In this document: piece after piece, positions 1-9,600 of the stretch
How positions within the stretch are numbered: the first letter of the stretch is position 1
Layout of the letters: each line of letters starts with the position of its first letter
Assembly: GCA_002291855.1 (NCBI GenBank)
Contig: DBAW01000177.1
Span: 1-31,294, forward strand
Direction of reading: 5' to 3'
Length of the DNA: 31,294 nucleotides
Origin: Sphingomonas sp. UBA1000
GTDB lineage: Bacteria; Pseudomonadota; Alphaproteobacteria; Sphingomonadales; Sphingomonadaceae
The notes under the pieces: generated by a model
The model's database searches: none
Told to the model about the DNA's origin: nothing
What the model saw: the letters and a program-made list of their open reading frames with translations, nothing else
Translations under genes and position numbers: made by a program

Positions 1-89
1 GCCGTGAGGCGCGCAACAAACAACCCGGTGCCACGACCAAGCAAATAAACCCACGCCCGTGCGGCGTAACCCGCACCGCCAACACCCGC

Positions 90-1154
90 TCAGCGCGTGA
101 TGCGCGTCACATGGCCCATTTTGCGGCCCGGCCGCACGGTCTTGCCATAAAGGTGCAGCTTGGCTTCCGGATCGGCGAGGATCTCGGCCCAGCCCTCGGC
201 ATCTGCGCCGATCAGGTTCAGCATCCGGGCGCCTTGCCCGGTCAGCCCCGTCGCGCCGAGCGGCAGGCCGCAGACCGCGCGGACATGGTTTTCGAACTGC
301 GAGGTGATCGCGCCCTCAATCGTCCAATGGCCGCTATTGTGGACGCGCGGGGCCATTTCGTTGAACACCGGCCCGGCGGCGGTCGCGAAAAACTCCAGCG
401 TCAGCACGCCGACATAATCGAGTTCGGCCGCCACCTGGCGGGCGAGGGCCACCGCCGCCTCCGCCTGCGCCAGCACCTCGGGCGGCGCGGGGACGCGCGA
501 CACGTCGAGAATGCCGTCGCGGTGGATGTTGTGCGGCGTGTCCCACACCGCGACCGTGCCGTCCGCGCCGCGGCACAGGATCACCGAATATTCGGCGAAG
601 AAATCGACAAAGCCTTCGAGCACCGCCGGCACCCGGCCGATGGCGTCCCACGCCGCAGCCAGATCGGCACCGGGGCCGAGCCGGACCTGCCCCTTGCCGT
701 CATAGCCGAGCGATGTGGTCTTGAGGATCGCGGGCGCGCCGATGGCGGCAAAGGCGGCGTGCAGCCCGTCCAGATCCTCGACGATGCGGAACGGTGCGGT
801 GCGCCCGCCAAGCCCCGCCACCAGCGCCTTTTCGGCATGGCGCGTCCGCGCCACCTCAAGCGCGCGCCGCCCGGGGCGGATCGGCACCAGCGGCGCGAGC
901 CGGTCGAGCGCGGCGGGCGGCACATTTTCAAACTCATAGGTGACGACGCCCACCTCGCCGGCAAAGCGGGCGAGCGCATCGGCATCGTCATAGCCGGCCT
1001 GCGTCCAGCCGGCGGCGACCTCGGTTGCCGGGCCGCTCGCCTCGGGGGCGTAGATATGGGTGCGATAGCCAAGCTCGGCCGCCGCAATCGCCAGCATCCG
1101 GCCCAGCTGGCCGCCGCCCAATATGCCGATCGTGCCGCCGGGGGCGAGGATCAT
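90..1154 (-). CDS. purK: N5-carboxyaminoimidazole ribonucleotide synthase (PurK)
   Basis: PurK is an ATP-grasp enzyme that carboxylates AIR with bicarbonate to N5-CAIR in de novo purine synthesis; PurE then rearranges the product. The 354-residue protein has the usual PurK length. It opens with a glycine-rich IGILGGGQLGRM nucleotide-fold motif, has the ATP-grasp segment ILKTTSLGYDGKGQ in the middle, and ends with the family features LTLEFF, NEMAPRVHNSGHWT and HLYGK. The frame is open further upstream, but the start at 1154 gives a four-base ATGA overlap with the purE stop, so the two genes are translationally coupled. Cytoplasmic. Nothing odd is seen. Identification is secure. Confidence 0.96.
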   Translation of the reverse strand: MILAPGGTIGILGGGQLGRMLAIAAAELGYRTHIYAPEASGPATEVAAGWTQAGYDDADALARFAGEVGVVTYEFENVPPAALDRLAPLVPIRPGRRALEVARTRHAEKALVAGLGGRTAPFRIVEDLDGLHAAFAAIGAPAILKTTSLGYDGKGQVRLGPGADLAAAWDAIGRVPAVLEGFVDFFAEYSVILCRGADGTVAVWDTPHNIHRDGILDVSRVPAPPEVLAQAEAAVALARQVAAELDYVGVLTLEFFATAAGPVFNEMAPRVHNSGHWTIEGAITSQFENHVRAVCGLPLGATGLTGQGARMLNLIGADAEGWAEILADPEAKLHLYGKTVRPGRKMGHVTRITR

Positions 1155-1639
1155 GCCGGTTCGGCCGCGACCGCGTCGGTCTGGTCGCGGCGCCACTGGT
1201 CGAGCCGCGCGGCAATGGCCGGATCGGTGCCGGCAAGGATCGCGGCGGCGAACAGAGCGGCGTTGATTGCGCCCGGCTTGCCGATCGCAAAGGTGCCGAC
1301 CGGGATGCCGCCGGGCATCTGGACGATCGACAACAGGCTGTCGAGACCCGAAAGCGCCTTGGATTCGACCGGCACGCCCAGCACCGGCACCGCCGTCATC
1401 GATGCCGCCATGCCCGGCAGATGCGCTGCCCCGCCGGCCCCGGCGATGATCGCCCGCAGCCCCCGGCCCGATGCGGCGCGGGCATAGTCATATAGCCGCT
1501 CGGGGGTGCGGTGCGCCGACACGATCCGACATTCATGCGCGATGCCGAGCGCGGTCAGCGTGTCGGCGGCATGGCGCATCGTCTCCCAGTCGGACTGGCT
1601 GCCCATGATGATGCCGATCACCGGCGCTGTGTCCGCCAT
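1151..1639 (-). CDS. purE: N5-carboxyaminoimidazole ribonucleotide mutase (PurE)
   Basis: PurE converts N5-CAIR to CAIR, the step after PurK. The 162-residue protein has the class I PurE signatures: GIIMGSQSDWETM at the N-terminus, SAHRTPERLYDYA near residue 45, and the AGGAAHLPGM loop. An in-frame ATG lies five codons upstream, but the start at 1639 is preferred because AAAGGGGC sits about six bases before it and because family members begin close to this point. It overlaps purK by four bases, and the pair is surely one transcription unit. gpmA lies 82 bases upstream on the same strand, with a GC-rich hairpin between them. Confidence 0.96.
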   Translation of the reverse strand: MADTAPVIGIIMGSQSDWETMRHAADTLTALGIAHECRIVSAHRTPERLYDYARAASGRGLRAIIAGAGGAAHLPGMAASMTAVPVLGVPVESKALSGLDSLLSIVQMPGGIPVGTFAIGKPGAINAALFAAAILAGTDPAIAARLDQWRRDQTDAVAAEPA

Positions 1640-1721
1640 TTCTGCCCCTTTCATCCGGAGACCGGCTTCTATCCACGCCCCCCGGCCATGGCAATCGCCG
1701 CCCGGGGGGAGTGGGCGGGCG

Positions 1722-2423
1722 TCAGCGCTCGCTCAGATAATAGCGCTCGACCGGGCGCAGATCATTGTCCAGCCGGTAGACGATGGGCTGGCCGGTCGGG
1801 ATTTCGAGGCCGGTGATGTCGGCATCCGAAATGCCCGACAGATGCTTGACCAGCGCGCGCAGCGAATTGCCATGCGCCGAAATCAGCACCCGGCGTCCGG
1901 CCGCCAGTTCGGGCACGATGCGCGCCTGCCAATAGGGCAGCACGCGGGCGATCGTGTCCTTCAGGCTTTCGGTCGCCGGAATGGCGATGCCGGCATAGCG
2001 GCGGTCGGCCGCCAGATCGAAGGCGCTGCCCGGCTCCAGCGGCGGCGGCGGGGTGTCGAAGCTGCGCCGCCAGATCTTGACCTGCTCGTCGCCGTGGCGC
2101 GCCGCCGTCTCGGCCTTGTCCAGCCCGGTCAGCCCGCCATAATGACGCTCGTTCAGCCGCCAGTCTTTCTCGACCGGCAGCCACAGCCGCCCCATCGCCT
2201 CGAGCGCGAGGTTGAGCGTCTTGATCGCGCGGGTCTGCAGGCTGGTGAAGCAGCAGTCGAAATCCAGCCCCTTGGCCGCCATCAGCTCACCGGCGGCGCG
2301 CGCTTCCGACACGCCGAGTTCGGTCAGGTCGACATCCCACCAGCCGGTGAAGCGGTTTTCCAGATTCCAGGCCGACTGGCCGTGGCGGATAAGGACAAGG
2401 GTTTTCAGATCGGCACTCGACAT
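1722..2423 (-). CDS. gpmA: 2,3-bisphosphoglycerate-dependent phosphoglycerate mutase
   Basis: This glycolytic enzyme interconverts 3- and 2-phosphoglycerate through a phosphohistidine. At 233 residues it matches the dPGM family. The catalytic motif LIRHGQSAWN places the phospho-acceptor His at about residue 14. TSLQTRAIKT, the ERHYGGLTGLDKAET segment and the second catalytic motif ISAHGNSLRALVKHL are all present. The start at 2423 gives a normal N-terminus (MSSADLKTLVLIRHG). Cytoplasmic. It lies upstream of purEK on the same strand, and co-transcription is possible but not shown by the sequence. Confidence 0.95.
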   Translation of the reverse strand: MSSADLKTLVLIRHGQSAWNLENRFTGWWDVDLTELGVSEARAAGELMAAKGLDFDCCFTSLQTRAIKTLNLALEAMGRLWLPVEKDWRLNERHYGGLTGLDKAETAARHGDEQVKIWRRSFDTPPPPLEPGSAFDLAADRRYAGIAIPATESLKDTIARVLPYWQARIVPELAAGRRVLISAHGNSLRALVKHLSGISDADITGLEIPTGQPIVYRLDNDLRPVERYYLSER

Positions 2424-2506
2424 GACGGGTCGGGATCCTGTGTCGTGGGTCGGGTCGCGCCGCCCCTATCCGAGCGGCGCGGACGGTGCAAACACACCAA
2501 AGCCGG

Positions 2507-3625
2507 TCAGACCTCGTCGATCATCTCGGCCAGCACCTCCAGACAGTCGGCGGCCAGCTTTTTGGCCCGGTCCGGCGACCAGCCGCATGCGGTGTCGGCA
2601 TTGTCGTCATGGTCCTTGAACGGCATTTCCAGCGTCATCGCCAGCGCGCCATGCCGTTCGGCGACCTGATTGGTCGACATGGCCAGATTGGCCTTGCCCG
2701 GCGGGGCGGTGTCATAGCCCTTTTCGGTCTGGAAATCGGGGCTGCGCGCGGCGAGCAGCGTGCGGAACCGGTGGTATCGCGCGCCCTGCGCCTCGGTCCA
2801 GGACGGGATGCCCTCGAACCCGGCGATGAAATTGGCCGGGATCGCCTCGTCGCCATGCACGTCGATGGCGACATCAACGCCGCTTGCGTCCATCGCCGCG
2901 CGCACGGCGAGCACTTCGGGGCTGCGCTCGGCGCTCGGCGCGTGCCATTCGCGGTTGAGGTTGATGCCCGCCGCGTTGGTGCGCAGATGGCCGCGAAAGC
3001 TGCCATCGGGGTTCATGTTCGGCACGATGTGGAATGTCGCCTGCGCGCGCAGGCGCCGCGCGGTCGCGTCAGCGGGATCGGTCAGCTTTTCCAGCGCGCC
3101 TTCGGCCCACCATTCGGCCATCGTCTCGCCCGGATGCTGGCGCGCATAGAGCCAGACCTGCTTCGGCCCCTCGCCCAGCGTCAGCATGTCGAGCGGCCGG
3201 CCGTCGAGCGTCTGGCACAGCTCGCGCTGGGTGACGCCGGGGCGCGCGGCCATGCGCGCGACCAGATCATAATGCCGCTCCAGCGAATAGGGCGCGAAAT
3301 AGGCGACCCACAGCGCATTGCCCGCCGGGCGGACGCGGATGGTGAGCACCCCGTCCTGATAATCGGTGTCGGCCAGCCGCCAGCTTTCGCGATCCTCCGA
3401 CACCCGCGCGCGATAGCCCGGCCAGCCGAGCGGATAGGCCGCGCCGGCCGCGTTCAGGATGCGCAGGGTCAGCGTCCGCCCCGCCGCATTGCCGATGCGG
3501 AAATGGAACCATTGGTAGAAATCCGACGCATGGTCGGTTTCGATTTCGAGATCGGCCTCATTGCCCTGAATGGCGAGGACGCGGATGTTGCCGCTGTCGA
3601 AGCGGCTGGAAATGCTGAAGCTCAT
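2507..3625 (-). CDS. M14-family zinc carboxypeptidase, cytosolic (Nna1/CCP) type
   Basis: This is a 372-residue protein with no signal peptide. An N-terminal beta-rich domain (about residues 1-125) matches the extra domain of cytosolic carboxypeptidases, and a peptidase M14 domain follows. Zinc ligands are visible: H164 and E167 in RQHPGET, and H257 in DVHGDE. NMNPDGSFRGHLRTN and INLNREW form the substrate carboxylate pocket, and E333 in TLEMPFKD is the likely catalytic glutamate. Eukaryotic relatives trim glutamates from protein tails; the bacterial substrate is unknown. Its ATG overlaps the stop of the upstream lipoprotein gene (ATGA), so the two are coupled. Family assignment is firm, function open. 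Confidence 0.88.
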   Translation of the reverse strand: MSFSISSRFDSGNIRVLAIQGNEADLEIETDHASDFYQWFHFRIGNAAGRTLTLRILNAAGAAYPLGWPGYRARVSEDRESWRLADTDYQDGVLTIRVRPAGNALWVAYFAPYSLERHYDLVARMAARPGVTQRELCQTLDGRPLDMLTLGEGPKQVWLYARQHPGETMAEWWAEGALEKLTDPADATARRLRAQATFHIVPNMNPDGSFRGHLRTNAAGINLNREWHAPSAERSPEVLAVRAAMDASGVDVAIDVHGDEAIPANFIAGFEGIPSWTEAQGARYHRFRTLLAARSPDFQTEKGYDTAPPGKANLAMSTNQVAERHGALAMTLEMPFKDHDDNADTACGWSPDRAKKLAADCLEVLAEMIDEV

Positions 3626-4257
3626 GGGACGGTGATAGTCTTCCCCGATTCGCCCGGAAAGCCCCCGAACAGCGCCCCCGCCAGCCGCGCCGCGCCCAGG
3701 CCGGGCTGGGCGGCGGGGGCCTGTTCACGCGCTTCCATCCGCGCCCGGCCTTCCCACATCACCGTGCCGTCGGCGCGGCGCTTGAGCTGGACCGCCAGCT
3801 GGGTGGCGGTGATCGCGCCGCGCTTGCCGCCGCCCAGCGCGATCGTCAGCCCGCCGCCAAAGCCGCCGCCCATGCCGCCCGTGCCCCCGCCCAGCCCGAC
3901 CGTGACTGGCGAGGGCTTGGGCGGGGCCGCGCGCGTGCCGCGTTCAAGGCTGACGACCGCGACATAGAGCGCGCCGGCCACGCTTTCGGCCGGCACATAG
4001 CCGATCTGGCGCAGTTCGTCGGTGACCGCGGCGGCATAGGCACCATATTCAAGGCCGGTGCCGTCGGTGCCGGGCCCGGGTTCGACAAAGATGGTGCCGC
4101 GCTCGATCGCGCGGTCGAGATGGAAGCGGGTGACGTTGACCGGCGGCACCGCCGTCGCGCAGCCAGCGAGCGTCGGCGCGGTGGCGATCAGCGCTGCGGC
4201 CATTGCCCAAGCGCGGCCGGGGCGGCCGGGGGCGGGGATCGTCGGGCAATCGGGCAT
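3622..4257 (-). CDS. DUF4136-type lipoprotein
   Basis: This is a probable outer-membrane or periplasmic lipoprotein of about 211 residues. After a hydrophobic stretch (MAAALIATAPTLAGC) there is a lipobox LAGC, with the Cys as the lipidation site. The mature part resembles the DUF4136 family: a short beta-rich domain (RFHLDRAIERGTIFVEP, then AVTDELRQIGYVPAE) and a glycine-rich loop around GGTGGMGGGFGGG. The start at 4257 has GAGG about eight bases upstream; an in-frame ATG nearer the hydrophobic segment is an alternative. The stop overlaps the start of the M14 peptidase gene by four bases. It is divergent from rpmJ. The function of the family is unknown to me. Confidence 0.72.
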   Translation of the reverse strand: MPDCPTIPAPGRPGRAWAMAAALIATAPTLAGCATAVPPVNVTRFHLDRAIERGTIFVEPGPGTDGTGLEYGAYAAAVTDELRQIGYVPAESVAGALYVAVVSLERGTRAAPPKPSPVTVGLGGGTGGMGGGFGGGLTIALGGGKRGAITATQLAVQLKRRADGTVMWEGRARMEAREQAPAAQPGLGAARLAGALFGGFPGESGKTITVP

Positions 4258-4360
4258 AAGCGGACCTCGGCGGCTCTGGGGGCGGCTCCGGGCCGGCATG
4301 ATCGCCGGCCGCCGGGCGATGCTAGCCGCTTAACAGGAGCGTTGAAAGCGCCGGCCAGCC

Positions 4361-4389
4361 TTGACGCCTGCCAGTGGCTCGACTAGGCG
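4361..4389 (+). promoter_or_regulatory. Possible sigma-70 type promoter for rpmJ
   Basis: TTGACG at 4361-4366 is a good -35 match. A weak TAGGCG at 4384-4389 follows after 17 bases, about 50 bases before the rpmJ start. The -10 match is poor, so this is tentative. Confidence 0.35.
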
Positions 4390-4439
4390 GGCGCGTCCAT
4401 TTTTCAGCCATTTCACAAGATTCGAGCAAGATTCGCGCC

Positions 4440-4565
4440 ATGAAAATCCGTAACTCCCTGAAGTCCCTCAAGGACCGTCATCGCGACAACCGCGTGATCC
4501 GTCGTCGCGGCCGCACCTATGTGATCAACAAGACCAATCGCCGGTTCAAGGCCCGCCAGGGCTGA
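4440..4565 (+). CDS. rpmJ: 50S ribosomal protein bL36, zinc-free (type B)
   Basis: This small basic protein of the large ribosomal subunit has 41 residues and begins MKIRNSLKSLKDRH. The core RVIRRRGRTYVINKTN followed by RFKARQG is typical of bL36. The four zinc ligands of the classic form (three Cys and a His) are absent, so this is the C-minus form common in alphaproteobacteria. The start was chosen because the family begins at MKIRN; the open frame extends 22 codons upstream but that part is not conserved-looking. The HAD hydrolase starts six bases after the stop, so the two are probably co-transcribed. Confidence 0.96.
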   Translation: MKIRNSLKSLKDRHRDNRVIRRRGRTYVINKTNRRFKARQG

Positions 4566-4571
4566 TCCGCC

Positions 4572-5180
4572 ATGGCGGTGTCTGCCGTCGTTTTTGACGT
4601 CGGCAATGTCCTGTTTTCATGGGACCCGCGGTTTCTTTACGAGCGCCTGATCAGCGATGATCAGGCACTTGCCGCGTTTCTGCGCGATGTCGTCACCCAT
4701 GACTGGCATTTCCAGCACGATGCCGGCCGCCCGTTCGCCGAGACGCGGGCGGAGCTGAGCGCGCGCTTTCCCGAGCATGCCGATCTGATCGCGCTCTGGG
4801 GTCCGCGCTTCAACGACAGCGTCGGGCCGATGATTCCCGGCATGGCCGATCTGCTCGCCGCGCTCGATGCGCGCGGTGTGCCGCTGTTTGCGATCACCAA
4901 TTTCTCCGACGAATTCTGGCCGCCCTTCCGCGCCGCGCACCCGGCGGTGTTCGACCGGTTTCGCGACATTGTCGTGTCCGGCACCGAAAAGCTGGTGAAG
5001 CCCGATCCGGCGATCTACCGGCTGGCGCTCGACCGGTTCGGCATCGCTGCCGATGCGGCGATCTTCATCGATGACCGGGCGGAGAATATCGCCGGGGCCG
5101 AATCGGTCGGGCTGCGCGGCCATCTGTTCCGCGACGCGCCGACGCTGGCGCGCGAGCTGACCGCGCTCGGGCTGCTTTAA
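4572..5180 (+). CDS. HAD-superfamily hydrolase (haloacid dehalogenase-like, subfamily IA)
   Basis: This is a 202-residue protein with the four HAD motifs. Motif I is VVFDVGNVLF; its usual second Asp is replaced by Asn, as in many YihX/epoxide-hydrolase-like and haloacid dehalogenase members. Motif II is FAITNFS, motif III is the Lys in EKLVKPDPAIY, and motif IV is IFIDDRAENI. The helical cap lies between motifs I and II. The substrate cannot be told from sequence; sugar phosphates or small phosphate esters are usual in this branch. It lies directly downstream of rpmJ and converges on queG, with a palindromic repeat between them. Confidence 0.88.
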   Translation: MAVSAVVFDVGNVLFSWDPRFLYERLISDDQALAAFLRDVVTHDWHFQHDAGRPFAETRAELSARFPEHADLIALWGPRFNDSVGPMIPGMADLLAALDARGVPLFAITNFSDEFWPPFRAAHPAVFDRFRDIVVSGTEKLVKPDPAIYRLALDRFGIAADAAIFIDDRAENIAGAESVGLRGHLFRDAPTLARELTALGLL

Positions 5181-5194
5181 CCCTCCGATTTGTC

Positions 5195-5238
5195 GCATTT
5201 TCCGCGCCGCCGGGCGGAACCGCCCGGCTCGAAAATGC
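5195..5238 (-). repeat. Palindromic intergenic repeat, copy B (GCATTTTC/GAAAATGC arms)
   Basis: The outer arms GCATTTTC (5195-5202) and GAAAATGC (5231-5238) pair perfectly. An inner stem CCGGGCGG (5210-5217) pairs with CCGCCCGG (5220-5227). Read on the minus strand it begins AAAGCATTTTCGAGCCGGG and ends GGAAAATGCGACAAATC, matching copy A at 10130-10173 at both ends while the inner stem differs. It sits between the convergent HAD hydrolase and queG genes and could end transcription from both sides. The queG stop codon abuts its edge. Confidence 0.8.
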
Positions 5239-5239
5239 T

Positions 5240-6430
5240 TTAGCGCGTCACGCCGGCCGGCTCGGGCGTTAGCGCCGTCGCCCATTCGGCGCGGACATCG
5301 GGATCGGTTTCCGCCGCCTCCCGCGTCTCCGCCAGCCGCGTCAGCCGGGCCGGATCGATCCGCGTCAGCGCCCAGATCGCCGCGCCGCGCACCAGCGGCG
5401 CAGGATCATCGACCAGCGCGGCGACCGCATCGCCCAATACCGGATCGCCGCCATTGCCCGCCGCGATCAGGCAATTGCGCATCATCCGGTCGCGGCCGAT
5501 GCGCTTGATCGGCGAGCCGGCGAACACCTGACGGAAGCCGGCATCGTCGAGCGCGAGCAGGTCGGCGAGCGCGGGGGCGGTCAGTTCGGCGCGCGGGTGA
5601 AACGCCAGGTTCGCCGCCGCCGCGCGGGCGAATTTGTTCCACGGGCAGACGGCCAGGCAATCGTCGCAGCCATAGATGCGGTTGCCGATCCCTGCGCGCA
5701 GCGCCGCCGGGATCGGCCCCTTATGCTCGATCGTCAGGTAGGAAACGCAGCGCCGCGCATCGAGCCGGTAGGGGGCGGGAAAGGCATTGGTCGGGCAGGC
5801 GCGCTGGCAGGCGTCACAGCTGCCGCAGCGGTCACGGCCGGGCGCGTCGGCGGCCAGATCGAGCGTCGTGAAGATCATGCCGAGGAACAGCCAGCTGCCG
5901 TCGCTGCGGCTGACCAGATTGGTGTGTTTGCCCTGCCAGCCCAGCCCGGCGGCCTCGGCCAGCGGCTTTTCCATCACCGGCGCGGTGTCCACGAACACCT
6001 TCACATCGCCGCCCGCGCGCCCGACCAGCCAGCGCGCCAGCTCCTTCAGCTTGCGTTTGACGACATCATGATAGTCGCCGCCCTGCGCATAGACCGAGAT
6101 GCGCCCGACCGCCGCTTCATCGCCGAGCGCCAGCGGGTCGAGCGCGGGCGCATAGCTGAGCCCGAGCGCGATCACCGAGCGCACCTCGGGCCACAGCCCG
6201 GCCGGGGCGGCGCGCTGATCGGCGCGGCTTTCCATCCAGATCATGTCGCCATGCGCGCCCTCGGCCAGCCAGCGGCGCAGCCTTTCGCCGGCGCGGGGGG
6301 CTGCGTCTGCCGGCGCGATGCCGCAGGCGGCAAAGCCAAGCGCCCGGGCCTCGGCCTTCAGCGCGGCTTCGACACCATCGTGCGGCGGTGCGCTGGGCGG
6401 GGAGGAGGGCGATCCTGGCATCCGGGGCAT
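5240..6430 (-). CDS. queG: Epoxyqueuosine reductase (QueG)
   Basis: QueG performs the last step of queuosine tRNA modification, reducing epoxyqueuosine to queuosine with cobalamin and two [4Fe-4S] clusters. Ferredoxin-type cysteine motifs CGSCDACQRACP and CDDCLAVCPWNKF are present, as is the N-terminal domain (ALGFAACGIA, VKVFVDTAPVMEKPLAE, GWQGKHTNLVS). The C-terminus carries a HEAT-like helical region (VRGAAIWALTRID). The start is uncertain: the frame is open to 6565, and homology-like sequence begins only near EAALKAEARALGF. The ATG at 6430 gives about 396 residues, with 6421 as an alternative. The stop TAA touches the palindromic repeat just downstream. Divergent from the TonB receptor gene. 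Confidence 0.92.
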   Translation of the reverse strand: MPRMPGSPSSPPSAPPHDGVEAALKAEARALGFAACGIAPADAAPRAGERLRRWLAEGAHGDMIWMESRADQRAAPAGLWPEVRSVIALGLSYAPALDPLALGDEAAVGRISVYAQGGDYHDVVKRKLKELARWLVGRAGGDVKVFVDTAPVMEKPLAEAAGLGWQGKHTNLVSRSDGSWLFLGMIFTTLDLAADAPGRDRCGSCDACQRACPTNAFPAPYRLDARRCVSYLTIEHKGPIPAALRAGIGNRIYGCDDCLAVCPWNKFARAAAANLAFHPRAELTAPALADLLALDDAGFRQVFAGSPIKRIGRDRMMRNCLIAAGNGGDPVLGDAVAALVDDPAPLVRGAAIWALTRIDPARLTRLAETREAAETDPDVRAEWATALTPEPAGVTR

Positions 6431-6691
6431 GGCGGGCGGCGTTTCTCGGGGCGCGGTGGCGATGTGGTCGCGCGGCGTATCCCGCCGCTGCAGCGATGCC
6501 GTGCAGCATAGCGCGCCCCGCCCGGCACGGCGAGGCGCGGGCCGTGTCATTTCTGCAACGCACAATCACTTCATTTTGCGGGCGCAAATCGAATCGCGCC
6601 CTTGTCATGGATTCGCAATATACCCGGCCCAATGGGCCTGCGACCGTGCGCCGGGTTAACAAGGCGTGAAGGCCCAGAACAGGGGAAAGCA

Positions 6692-9600
6692 ATGAGGAAT
6701 CGTCTTTTTATCGGCGCGGCCGTTGCTGCGCTCATCGCACCTGCGGCCGTCCAGGCGCAGGAAATCACCTCGGTGATTCGCGGCACCGTGACCAATGGCG
6801 GCGTTCCCGTCGCCGGCGCGACCGTGACCGCCGTCCATATTCCCTCGGGCACGCGCTCGACGGCGACGACCGACGCCAATGGGTCGTTCAACCTGTCCGG
6901 CCTGCGCGCCGGCGGCCCGTTCACCGTCTCGGTGAATGACAATCAGGCGCAGATCACCGACATCAACACCGTCCTCGGCACGCCTTACGATCTGCCGATC
7001 GAACTGGCCGATTTCTCGCAGGACATCGTCGTCACCGCCGCGGCCGTCGTGAAGGCGGGCAACATCTCGCAGGGTCCGGCCACGCTGCTGACCGCGCAGC
7101 AGATTTCGACCATCGCGACGATCAACCGCGACGTGCGCGACCTGTCGCGCCGCGATCCGTTCGCGCGCCTGTCCGACTCGCCGGGCGGTGGCCGCGCCGT
7201 GTCGTTCGCCGGCCAGAACCCGCGCTTCAACCGCTTCACCGTCGACGGTGTGCCGGTCACCGATAACTTCGGTCTGAACCCGGACGGCCTGCCCACCCGC
7301 CGTTCGCCGATTCCGCTCGATGCCATCGGCCAGTACCAGACCCGCGTTGCGCCGTTCGACGTCCGCGAAGGCAATTTCCAGGGCGGCGTCGTCAACGTCG
7401 TGCTCAAGTCGGGCACCAACGAGTTCCACGGCACCGGCTTCTACGCCTATACGGCCGACGAGCTGCAGGGGAACCGCACCCGCGACTTGCGCGTCAACCT
7501 GCCCAACTTCCGCAACACCAATTATGGTGCGCAGCTGTCCGGCCCGATTATCAAGGACAAATTGTTCTTCATGGTCGCGGGCGAAAGCATCCGCGACAAT
7601 TCGCCGATTGCCGAAGGCCCGCTGGACAATAACGCCGGCAACCCGATCCCGAACCTGACCCAGGCAATCGTCGATCAGGTGTCGTCGATCGCCCGCTCGC
7701 GCTACAATTACACGACCGGCGGCGTGGTGAACAACCAGCGCGACCGCGATGACCGCCTTGTCGCCAAGATCGACGCCAACCTGTCGGACACGCAGCGCGC
7801 GGCGATCACCTATGCCTACACCAAGGACTCGATCGTCTTTGCGCAGAATCTGAGCCAGACGACCAACGCGCCGAGCCTGGGCCTCGAATCGAACGCCTAT
7901 ACCCAGTCGCAGGAACTGCACACCGCGGTTTTCAACCTGAACTCCGACTGGTCGGATAACTTCTCGACCGAGTTCCGCGCCTTCTACAAGGACTATGTCC
8001 GCGGTCAGGATCCGCTGCTGGGCCGCAACTTCGCGCAGTTCCAGGTCTGCACCGCGCCGACCTCGGACCGTGTGCTCGCCGGCGGTGTCATCAACCCTGA
8101 TGCCGGCGCGTCGATCACCTGCGCGGCCGGCGTGCCGACCGTGGCCTTCGGCCCGGACATTTCGCGCCAGTCGAACAGCCTGACCTCGCAGAGCTGGGGC
8201 GGTCTGTTCCAGGCGCGTCTGCAGGCGGGCGATCATGACCTGCGCCTGTTCGCCGAATATCAGGACGCTAAGATCTTCAACCTGTTCCTGCAGCGCACGC
8301 TCGGCGACTATTATTTCGACTCGCTGGCCGATTTCCAGGCGGGCAACGCCCAGCGCCTGCGCTACCAGAACGCGGTTCCGTCGCTGAACCCGGACGACGC
8401 GGCGGCGCGGTTCAAATATCAGTCGCTGACCTTCGGCCTGCAGGACAACTGGCGCGTCACCGACACGCTCAATGTCTCGCTCGGCGCCCGGTTCGACCTG
8501 TATGGCGGCTCGTCGCGCCCGGCGCTCAACCAGGACTTCCTGGCGCGTTACGGCTTCACCAACCAGGCGTTCCTGGGCGGCCGCAGCCTGTTCCAGCCGC
8601 GCTTCGGCTTTGACTGGAAGCCGGCCGACCGGTTCAGCCTGCGTGGTGGCGTCGGCATCTTCGGCGGCGGTGCGCCCGACGTCTATGTGTCGAACAGCTT
8701 CTCGAACACCGGCTTCCTGTCGAACGCGATCGACATCCGCGTGAACAACAACGGCACGTTCAACGTGCCGGGCCTGACCGGCGCAGCGGCGACGGCGGTC
8801 GGCACCGCGGGTCTGGTCAATGTGAACGGCGCGGCCATTCCGGGGGCGATCAACGGCTATCTGTCGGGCCGTTCGGCCGGCGCGCTGGCGCCGACCAATG
8901 CGCTCGATCCCGATTTCGATGTGCCGTCGCAGTGGCGTGCAACGATGTCGGCCGATTACCAGGCCGATCTCGGCCCGCTCGGCGATGGCTGGAACTTCGG
9001 GGCGGACCTGTTCTTCTCCAAGGTCCGCAATCAGGTGCTGTTCCAGGACATTCGTTCGATCCCGAACGGCCTGACCACGCCTGACGGCCGTCCGCGCTAC
9101 AGCGCGCTGACCAGCTTTGCCGACACCAACTTCGACATCCTGCTGACCAACACCTCGCGCGGTCGCAGCTATGTCGGCGTCGTGCGGTTCGACAAGACGT
9201 TCAAGTTCGGCCTCAACATCTTCGGCAGCTACACCTATCAGGATGTGAAGGATCAGGCCCCGGCGACGTCGTCGGTCGCGCTCTCCAACTATTCGAACGG
9301 TGCCTATGTCGATCCGAACCGGGTCGCCTATGGCACGGCGAACGATGAAGTCCGCCACTTCTTCAAGTACGGCTTCAACTTCGACCGGGCGTTCTTCGGC
9401 GACTACAAGACCCGCATCAACCTGTTCGCCGAAACGCGCACCGGCCGTCCGTTCAGCTACACCTTCCAGAACCAGGGTGCGCGCTCGAGCGTGTTCGGCA
9501 CGATCGGCGGCAACAGCCGTTACCTGCTCTATGTGCCGACCGTGAACGATCCGCTGGTCAGCTATGACAGCGCGGCAACGCAGGCGGCGTTCAACGCGTT

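Noticed and set aside
1..89. Possible gene or terminator before purK's 3' end
   Set aside because: There is no frame of useful length and no stem with a T-run; I see nothing to annotate.
1678..1709. CCCCCCGG/CCGGGGGG hairpin between gpmA and purE as a terminator
   Set aside because: The stem is real, but the loop is 16 bases and no T-run follows on the minus strand, so termination is not supported.
6602..6624. TTGTCA and TATACC as a promoter for the TonB receptor gene
   Set aside because: The spacing between the two boxes is only about 11 bases, too short for a sigma-70 promoter.
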